DNA of 64,000 nt. It comes from Rana temporaria. Taxonomy: Eukaryota; Chordata; Amphibia; Anura; Ranidae. The notes beneath the pieces are model-generated. The model ran no database searches, was not told the DNA's origin, and saw nothing but the letters and a program-made list of their open reading frames with translations. The stretch covers positions 298,883,865 to 298,947,864 of the forward strand of contig NC_053492.1 of assembly GCF_905171775.1 (NCBI RefSeq). Direction: 5' to 3'. How positions within the stretch are numbered: position 1 is the first letter of the stretch; the number at the start of each line of letters is the position of its first letter. Shown in pieces: positions 56,535 to 64,000 of this stretch. A program made the position numbers and the translations under genes.

Positions 56535-57692
56535 CCACTTCCATACAGGGCACTTACGTACCTTCCCGCCCAAGCCAATTTTCAGCTTTCAGCACTGTCG
56601 CACTTTGAATGGCAAGAGCTTTCTTTTGGTGGTATTTGATCACCTCTGCGATTTTTTTTTTTGCACAACAACTACAAAAAGACCGAAAATGTTGAAAAAA
56701 AATACGTTTTTATTTTTTTCTGTAATTTTTTTGTAAATAAGTAAGTTTTCTCTTTCAATTACGGGCACTGATATGGTGGCACTGATGGGCACAGATGAGA
56801 TGGCACTGATGGACATCGACGAGGTAGTACTGACGGGCACAGATGAGGTGGCACTGATTGGCGGCGCTGGTATGCGGCACTGATGGGCACACATAGGCGG
56901 CACTCATGGGCACACATAGGCGGCACTGATGGGCACTCATGGGCGGCACTGATGGGCACTCATGGGCGGCACTGATGGGCGGCACTGATGGGCACTCATG
57001 GGCGGCACAGATGGGCACTCATGGGCGGCACAGATGGGCACTGTGGGGTGGCACAGATGGGCACTGTGAGGTGGCACAGATGGGCACTGTGGGGTGGCAC
57101 TGATGGGCACTGTGGGGTGGCACTGATGGACACTGTGGGGCGGCACTGATGAACACTGTGGGGCGGCACTGATTTACTTGTTGCCAGTCAGTGCCCATTT
57201 GTGGGCACTGATTGGCATCTTTTTTTTGCATCTTTTTTTTTTTCCCCAGACTTTTTTTTTTTTCAGACTCTTTTTTTTTTTTTTTTTACTTTTTTTTTCC
57301 CCGCTTTTTTTTGTTTTGCCCTTCCCTGGTGGGCATCCCTGGTGGTCCATGTGGCGATCCGAGGGGGGGCTGCGTTGATAAACAATCAGCGCGAACCCCC
57401 CCTGTCAGGAGAGCCGCCGATCGGCTCTACTCTACTCGCGTCTGTCAGACGCGAGTGAGGAATAGCCATCGACGGCTCTTCCTGTTTACGTGGTAAAGAG
57501 TCTCCGTGAGAGACTCTTTACCGAGATCGGTGTTGCGGGGTGTCAGACTGACACCCCGCAACAACGATCGCCGCGATGCGCGCCCCCGGGGGCACGCAGC
57601 GGCTCAGAATCCTGAGGACGTCATATGACGTCCATTCAGGATTCTACAACCACTTTGCCGACGTCAATCTGTCATTGGCGGGCGGCAAGTGG
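56535..57692. mobile_element. TTAA repeat, CCACTTCCATACAGGG subtype
   Basis: CCACTTCCATACAGGGCACT to GGCGGCAAGTGG, flanked by TTAA (56531-56534, 57693-57696). It has the same layout as 5500-6606, including the GGCACTGATGGGCAC minisatellite (~56,757-57,175). Confidence 0.85.
56757..57175. repeat. Minisatellite of GGGCACTGAT / GGGCGGCACTGAT units
   Basis: Irregular 18-24 base units. Minus-strand frames (MPPHSVHQCHP-type) are repeat artefacts. Confidence 0.85.
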
Positions 57693-58703
57693 TTAAAGCA
57701 AGTTGCCTTTTTTTTAACCGATGGTTAAATAACCTATGGGGCCCACACATGATCAGTTTTGACCGGTGAAAACGGTCCATCAGACCGTTGTCCTCTGTTT
57801 AACCTATCGTGTGTACGAGGCCTTAGTTTTCCACCACCACACCTAGCGTTTTGCTTTTAGGCCAAAAAGTTCAATTTTGGTCTCATCTGACCAGGACACC
57901 TTCTTCCACATGTTTGCTGTGTCCCCCACATGGCTTCTCACAAACTGCAAACGGGACTTCTAATGGATTTCTTTCAAAAATGTCTTTCTTCTTGCCACTC
58001 CATAAAGGCCAGATTTGTGGATTTCACGACTAATAGTTTTCCTGTGGACAGATTCTCCTACCTGAGCTGTGGATCTCTGCAGCTTCTCCAGAGTTACCAT
58101 GGACCTATTGGCTGCTTCTCTGATTAATGCTCTCCTTGCCCGACCTGTCAGTTTAGGTGGAAGACCATGTCTTGGTAGGTTTTCTTTAAATTTTCAGATG
58201 ATCTATTAAACAATGCTCTTTGAGATGTTCAAAGCTTGGGATATTTTTTATAACCTAACCCTGCTTTAAACTTCTCCACAAATACTTGTTTGTTCACTAA
58301 GGTTCACTAACAAGCCTCTGAGGGCTTCACAGAACAGCTGTATTTATACTGAGATTAAATTACACACAGGTAGACTCTATTTACTAATTAGGTGACTTCT
58401 GAAGGCAATAGGTTCAACTAGATTTTAGTTAGGGGTATCAGAGTAAAGAGGGCTGAATACAAATGCACACCTCACTTTTCTGATATTTATTTGTAAAACA
58501 AAAACCATTTATCATTTTCCTTCCACATCACAATTATATGCCACTTTGTGTTAGTCTATCACATAAAATCCCAGTAAAAATAAATTTACATTTTTGGTTG
58601 TAACATGACAAAATGTGGAAAATTTCAAGGGGTATGAATACTTTTTTTTAAGAAACATGTAGATAGATTTTAGAAAGATTGACATGTTTGAGGTAGATAT
58701 ACT

Positions 58704-58985
58704 TTAGGTATATACATAACTATAGAATGACAAAAGAGGATAGGCAGACAGTAAAATAAATATTTCACATAGAAGTTTAGAGTTATAAAAACCTTTGGTC
58801 CAGCAGCAGTCCTCTCTCTGAGCTCCCACCACCTCCAGCACGGTGCAGCTTGGACAGCTCATTGGAACAGTCGGATCGAGCTGCAGACTGCAATATGTCC
58901 CTCCCGTATTGCAGCTTCTATAGCGAGCATCAGTATGAACTAGCTTTACTAATGGTGTAATATAATGCATAGTACAATCAAACAC
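58704..58985 (-). other. Cysteine-rich open frame, possible exon (weak)
   Basis: A 93-residue frame with an odd cysteine-rich stretch (YCSLQLDPTVPMSCPSC, EDCCWTKG). On the minus strand an AG (CACCATTAG) precedes and a weak GT (CCAAAG|GTTTTT) follows the cysteine-rich part. No family is recognised, no partner exon was found, and it may be chance. Confidence 0.2.
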
Positions 58986-59039
58986 CCCTGGTACACATCA
59001 TTCAAACCCCTTCACCGGATTTTACACAATCTATAATAG

Positions 59040-59955
59040 TTATATACAGTCTATAATAGTTATATTACACAATCTATAATAGTTATATAATAGTTATAAT
59101 ACACCGTCTATAAAAGTTTTATAAAATAAAATTTAGTTTATAAAAGTTAAAATACCGAATCTATAATACTTTTACATATCTATAAAATGTAGTCTATAAT
59201 AGTCATAATACCCTATCTATAATAGTTGTACATATCTATAAAATACAGTCTATAATAGTCATAATACCCAATCTATAATACTTTTACATATCTATAAGAT
59301 TGATTATATAATAGGTCAAATACACAATATATGATAGTTTGACACATCTATATATTACAGTCTATAATAGTTAGAATACACAATCTACAATACTTTTACA
59401 TATCTATAAGATTGATTATATAATAGTTCAAATACACAATCTATGATAGTTTGACACATCTACTTTTACATATCTATAAAATGAAGTCTATAATAGTTAT
59501 AATACACAATCTACAATACTTTTACATATCTATAAAATGAAGTATATAATAGTTATAATACACAATCTACAATACTTTTACATATCTATAAAATGAAGTC
59601 TATAATAGTTATAATACACAATCTACAATACTTTTACATATCTATAAAATGAAGTCTATAATAGTTATAATACACAATCTACAATACTTTTACATATCTA
59701 TAAAATGAAGTCTATAATAGTTATAATACCCAATCTATAATACTTTTCATATCTGTAAAATGTAGTCTATAATAGTTATAATACCCAATCTATAATACTT
59801 TTACATATCTATAAGATTGAGTATATAATAGTTCAAATACACAATCTATGATAGTTTGACACATATATATAGCAGTCTATAATAGTTATAATACACAATC
59901 TATAATAGTTATAATACACAATCTATAATAGTTATAATACAGTCTATAATAGTTT
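59040..59955. repeat. AT-rich tandem repeat (TCTATAATAGTTATAATACA units)
   Basis: About 15 irregular copies of a 50-60 bp unit combining TCTATAATAGTTATAATACA, CAATCTACAATACTTTTACA and TATCTATAAAATGAAG. A higher-order pattern is visible, with the stretch at 59,470-59,710 the most regular. Confidence 0.85.
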
Positions 59956-60730
59956 TCTGTTCTGTCGAATACAGCCCAGCATCATGCCATGTCTCCTGCT
60001 GAATCTTCTGTATTGTACTCATGGATGGGTACTGGGAGGGCTGCGATGGCTGCTCTATACACTTCCCAAATTTTCAGGATTTTGTTGGCAATGTAACATT
60101 TAACTAATTGTTTAGCAAATAGACTGGAAAGACTTGTATCGCTTCTGAAAAAGATACAGCCTTTCTACAAACCCTTCCTACATTTTTACATGCTCCAAAC
60201 TAAAGATCTTACATTTCGAATTTAGACCAACTATAAAGAAACTTACTTTAAATGATCCTCGTATTATATATTATAATATATGTGTGTGTTACCTGATCCA
60301 CAACACATGGAGATATAGATAATGGGATATATTATGATTGTTCTTTTAACAGAACTTTCAGCAAGTTCGTATTGTCGTTTCCTCAATTTAAAAAACTAAC
60401 ATCTTCAGTTGAGTCCAAACAAACTTGAAATTGTAGCCAAATAAATAAAGATCCTTATCATTGTGTTAAAGTTTTGAGATTTAATATGTTTGTAAGCAAA
60501 TGCATTAGCCCATGCTAAGGTTTGGGGAACTGCCAGATAACTATTTTTAATTATCCAGGCTGATCTACTAAAAAAAAGTTAGGAATACTCACAAAAATTG
60601 CACCTGTGTTCACTTCAATTATTCAGTCTTGTGCAGATGAAATAAACAAATAGGAATTTGCTTTTCACATAATTAGATAATTGAAACATGTATTTATTCT
60701 GTCATGTATTATTTATTTTCCTGATATTAT

Positions 60731-60733
<3 letters not shown>
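59956..60733. other. No gene recognised
   Basis: Low-CpG, AT-rich sequence without visible transposon ends or coding frames. Confidence 0.5.

Positions 60734-60818
<85 letters not shown>
60734..60818. repeat. (AT)n microsatellite
   Basis: Uninterrupted AT run of ~85 bases followed by T8. Confidence 0.95.
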
Positions 60819-60821
<3 letters not shown>

Positions 60822-60839
60822 TTTTATAAATATATATAC

Positions 60840-61235
60840 ATTTCAATGTATTGAGTGAAGATTCTTCACTCCTTCAGTAAATCAGTGTAAAGATTTGTAA
60901 ATATTGGCAAAGCTGTTACAAATGCCTTTTTTTCTTGGTATATATTATTTTTTTTATTTATATTTTATTATGATTATATTATGAATATATTTTATTCAAT
61001 TTAGTGAGTGAGGATTTTCCACTCCTAAGCTTCAGTGTAAATATTTGTAAATATTGGCAAAGCTGTTACAAATGCCCTTTTTTTCTTGGTATATTTAATT
61101 TTTTTATTCATATTTCATTATGATTATATTATGAATATATGTTATTCAATTTAGTGAGTGAGGATTTTCCACTCCTAAGCTTCAGTGTAAGGATTTTTAA
61201 AAATTGGCAAAGCTGTTACACATGTATTTTTGTAA
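60840..61235 (+). repeat. Three tandem units of ~135 bp
   Basis: Each has GAGTGA(A/G)GATT.TTC.ACTCC, CAGTGTAA(A/G)(G/T)ATT and ATTGGCAAAGCTGTTACA(A/C)ATG, starting near 60,846, 60,998 and 61,150. The second and third are most alike. Confidence 0.85.
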
Positions 61236-61439
61236 TCATTTGTATTTTTCTGGGGATATATACATCTAAAATGTATAATTTCTGTTTGACTGAAATCAGA
61301 ACTTGTGACTTTAGTAACCTACACCTCGACCCTTCATTATTTCTGTCTTTAAATCTCACAGATGATCGTTATGAAGAGAAACTGATTTCACACAAATTTT
61401 GTTATGAATCTTGATAAGGGCATTTCAAAACTGAATATG

Positions 61440-61440
<1 letters not shown>

Positions 61441-61510
<70 letters not shown>

Positions 61511-61513
61511 TAG

Positions 61514-61564
<51 letters not shown>

Positions 61565-61565
61565 T

Positions 61566-61646
<81 letters not shown>

Positions 61647-61681
61647 TATATAGATAGATATAGATATATATATATATATAT
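61441..61681. repeat. (AT)n microsatellite with GATA interruptions
   Basis: About 240 bases of AT with several AGATAGATA interruptions. The Tyr-Ile frames on both strands are artefacts. Confidence 0.95.
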
Positions 61682-62400
61682 GACCTAGTATTATTTCTAA
61701 AACTGGAAAGTTGCGTATCATATATTACTTGGATCGTAAGGTAGTTGGGAGAGGCACCCCAGAGCCATTTATTAGGTCCAGACCACAAATGATGACTACC
61801 TGCGCAGATCAAATGGCACTGAGCCTCACCAGGTTCCCATATCTAAACTCTATGTTCCTGGCTTCCCTCATCATCTATCACAAGTGCTGGATGTATCATT
61901 AACAGAGGACACCCTGAACCCTTGGCTTTTAGAAGAGGCTGGCTCATTTACACAAGTGAAGGGACCACCATCTCTAAATGGTGGGAAAGGTCTCTGGTGG
62001 CCTTTGTGATGGTGCTTAGGTGGCTTTATATCTCCTGGGCTTTTAGGTGAAATCACACATTTGAATGTTCATTTCAATGGCCCATTACCCTCCCAAATAG
62101 AAATGGAAATGTAGTTTGTGTTCCCTAACTCGGTGGCAGTCAGATCATAAAATGTAAACTTGTAATGATGGGTAATATATACCATGTCAGACTGTCTTCC
62201 CACACAGAGATCTCCGCCTGGAACCACATACTAGGTGCCCCTGGCTGTCAGTTTAGTGGAGGGGGGTCATCACACTTCCTATGACTACAACTGTGTTCAT
62301 AAGATAGTGATCTTACAAATATTGATCCCACTGGATATCATGCTTATCACTCTACATCAAGCTTGTGCAAGAGTAGTAGATTAGATAAATATTAACTTAG
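61682..62400. other. No gene or repeat recognised
   Basis: Ordinary non-coding sequence. The short frames have no domain. Confidence 0.5.
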
Positions 62401-62424
62401 GAAGACATTAATATTTTACCAAAA

Positions 62425-62960
62425 AGTGAGATGTGTGACGTCAGCGTTTATATGGTAATATGTATAAATGATAAATGTTTTCTGTGGGGGGTTTTTTCTG
62501 TGTGATCAATGGGCTCTGTTTGACATACTGAGAAGGAGAACAGTTTAGGGTTCACCTAACCAAAGAAGATGAGGCTGATTTACTAAAGGAGTTTAGAAAC
62601 TAAACTCAAAAAGGGTGCAGGTCCCTGTTCCAAATATTGATCCCATTGGAAATCATCTGTGTCATTCTACAACAAATCACACCTGTTAAAAAAAAAAGTA
62701 TTTTAGATCAATATAAACTTCAGGACTAATTTTGTCATTTTAAAAAGGGACATGTGTGACGTCAGTGATTATATGGTAGTATGTATAAATTAGAAATACT
62801 TTCTATGGGTTCTTTTTAAAAAAAAGTTTTTTAGATCAATATAAACTTCAGGACTAATTTTTGCCATTTTAAAAAGGGACATGTGTGACGTCAGTGATTA
62901 TATATGTTTTAATTAGAAATACTTTCTATCGGTTCTTTTTTTTGTGTGGTCGATGGGCTC
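62425..62960 (+). repeat. Three diverged duplicated segments
   Basis: 'GGGACATGTGTGACGTCAGTGA' and TATAAATTAGAAATACTTTC occur near 62,745-62,800 and 62,875-62,930. A diverged copy (GAGATGTGTGACGTCAGCG) is at 62,427. TTTAGATCAATATAAACTTC precedes the second and third. TGACGTCA, a CRE-like palindrome, is kept in all three. Confidence 0.75.
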
Positions 62961-63465
62961 TGTTTTGCGTTTTAATTTTTTTTGGGGGGGACCAGTTTTA
63001 CTAAAGGAGTTGGGAAACTTTACTGACAGAAGAGTGATCCTTTACTTCAATCCAGTTGTGTAAAAACGAAACACATTTGTGTAAAAACGAAACACATATC
63101 TTCCCTTCTAAAGTGAGAAATCTCAACTTATTTATCAACCTCTGTGCTCTCATCATATGACCGATTAGGCTATCCTTAATGATTGAATTATTTGTCAGTC
63201 TTTCCTTCATCTGAGAACATGATTTCCCTGGTCTGGTGTACCTGTAATCTGCACTGTAAGGACATTTTCAGGTTTCGAATAATATAATTATAGGATAGTA
63301 TTTGCATTATATTCGTATGAAATATTCGGATATTGACAGTTCATGTGACACATTAGAAGAGCTTGTTGCAATGTAGCTGTCACTGATTGGGAATGTGAAT
63401 TGTATAATACATTACTCCCTGAAATTCTTTGTATATCACTTGATTTTAAATCATAACTCAAATTC
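62961..63465. other. No gene recognised
   Basis: AT-rich non-coding DNA. A short local duplication GTGTAAAAACGAAACACAT occurs at ~63,057 and 63,078. Confidence 0.5.
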
Positions 63466-63530
63466 ATTAGATTGTAAGCTCCCAGGAACAGGGCGCTCCT
63501 AACCCTCTTTATATTGTATTGTACTATCTT
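63466..63530. repeat. Interspersed repeat fragment (GATTGTAAGCTC block)
   Basis: TTAGATTGTAAGCTCCCAGG and the following AACAGGGCGCTCCT are a block common in amphibian and other vertebrate retroelement 3' regions. The class is not certain. Confidence 0.4.
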
Positions 63531-64000
63531 CCTTTATAAATCATATATAATAATCTTTTATTGAATTATCATAATTTTGCATAATTTTATATTTCAATTC
63601 GCTGCTTTTGCTAGCAATTATACATATTGAGGAATGAAAACAAATGCGAAGTAAAAGGAATAATGACAAAAACAAATAAGTAAATTCCAAATATGTTTTT
63701 TTTTTATTTGAAACAAAGTTGGATCATAATAAATATTTTGATACTTATCAAGAATATAAAAAAATAAAGACACAAGCTCTCTTTGAGGCCTAACAAAATA
63801 GTTTGAAGCAAATGCCCAGGAACTAAAAAAATAACGAAAAAGGAAACAAACAAACAGGACAAGATCGTTTAAATCAATGGGCAATACACGTCCATATTCG
63901 TGAGTAGACGATCAGCTCTGCAGTGGTGAATATTGGGACTAGTTCTCTGCATTGATGACAAGGAGGACCTGGGCAGTCCTTAGTGACAACTTCATACTGG
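63531..64000. other. No gene or repeat recognised
   Basis: AT-rich non-coding sequence to the end of the window. Confidence 0.5.

Larger units (their letters stand above)
56241..57822. mobile_element. Harbinger-like MITE inserted in the Tc1 element, TTA duplication
   Basis: TGCCGCATACACACGATCAG and ATCGTGTGTACGAGGCC are inverted ends, flanked by TTA (56238-56240, 57823-57825). The ACACACGAT core resembles the big Harbinger element's end. Contains a TTAA repeat at 56535-57692. Confidence 0.8.
55820..58230 (-). pseudogene. Tc1-type transposase, inactivated
   Basis: Minus-strand text, N to C: an N-terminal helix-turn-helix region around 57,900-58,200 (TGRARRALIREAANRSMVT, GLYGVARRKTFLKEI), then WSDETKIELFGLKAK at ~57,850-57,890. 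After the insertion at 56241-57822 come KHGGGSIM, the GKLVIVDGKMDGAKYR block (~56,090-56,210) and the C-terminal VLEWPSQSPDLKPIENLW with its catalytic Asp (55,819-56,019). Apart from the 1.58-kb insertion there are stops (for example just after SIMLWG) and frame changes. Normal Tc1 transposases are ~340 residues. It can no longer be made. Confidence 0.85.
55700..58655 (-). mobile_element. Tc1/mariner element, split by a nested MITE
   Basis: Near the left, TACATTTGTATTCAGCCCCC mirrors GGGCTGAATACAAATGCACA near 58,452. The outer right part ends AATTTCAAGGGGTATGAATAC. The two halves, 55700-56240 and 57823-58655, encode consecutive parts of one Tc1-type transposase on the minus strand. The outer left repeat is shortened or diverged, so the exact left boundary is uncertain. 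Confidence 0.8.

Noticed and set aside
61402..61812. Tyr-Ile repeat frames on both strands
   Set aside because: Translation of an AT microsatellite.

Overview
The window is a stretch of vertebrate nuclear DNA, most likely from a frog and probably a ranid. The basis is the repeat content: many copies of a TTAA-flanked repeat carrying the conserved block 'AGAAAGCTCTATTTGTG', MITEs ending in GGGCCAGATTC, and several hAT, Tc1/mariner, PIF/Harbinger and Ty3/Gypsy elements. I recognise this mix from memory of ranid sequence and could not search for it. There is no bacterial-type gene organisation, and I found no rRNA, tRNA or CRISPR. No host gene can be supported with confidence. Every convincing coding region belongs to a mobile element.

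Layout. 1-16.6 kb: old, fragmented repeats (hAT termini, TTAA repeats, LINE endonuclease and C-terminal fragments on the minus strand, a 160-bp tandem repeat, an AT microsatellite). 16.606-26.442 kb: a 9.84-kb PIF/Harbinger DNA transposon with 30-bp perfect terminal inverted repeats. It carries three genes: a two-exon DDE transposase (+), a three-exon Myb/SANT-like protein with an acidic repeat and a C-terminal coiled coil (-), and a MADF protein (+) whose probable BESS-like C-terminus is frameshifted. A 148-bp tandem array lies between the two divergent DNA-binding-protein genes, and a 60-bp minisatellite lies near the right end. 28.809-34.334 kb: a very young Ty3/Gypsy chromovirus-type LTR retrotransposon of Tf1/sushi character, with 634-bp LTRs differing at one visible base, a TGGAG target duplication, a gag ORF, a GGGAAAC -1 frameshift site, and a pol broken by a single TGA. 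34.3-58.7 kb: deeply nested transposons. These include three TTAA insertions whose empty sites can be read in this same window, an almost perfect 0.87-kb-arm palindrome centred at 42,915, a palindromic hAT-like element at 45.8-47.4 kb, and a Tc1 relic split by a Harbinger-like MITE that is itself split by a TTAA repeat. 58.7-64 kb: AT-rich sequence with tandem repeats, microsatellites and otherwise plain non-coding DNA.

How parts work together. In the Harbinger element the transposase would cut the ends. By analogy with characterised PIF/Harbinger elements, a Myb-like partner would help bring it to the nucleus or DNA. The extra MADF protein is unusual: I know elements with one Myb-like or one MADF-like accessory gene, but not an element carrying both. 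In the Gypsy element the Gag to Gag-Pol ratio would be set by the -1 frameshift, and first-strand cDNA synthesis may be self-primed by a 9-nt match between the predicted RNA 5' end and the sequence just after the 5' LTR.
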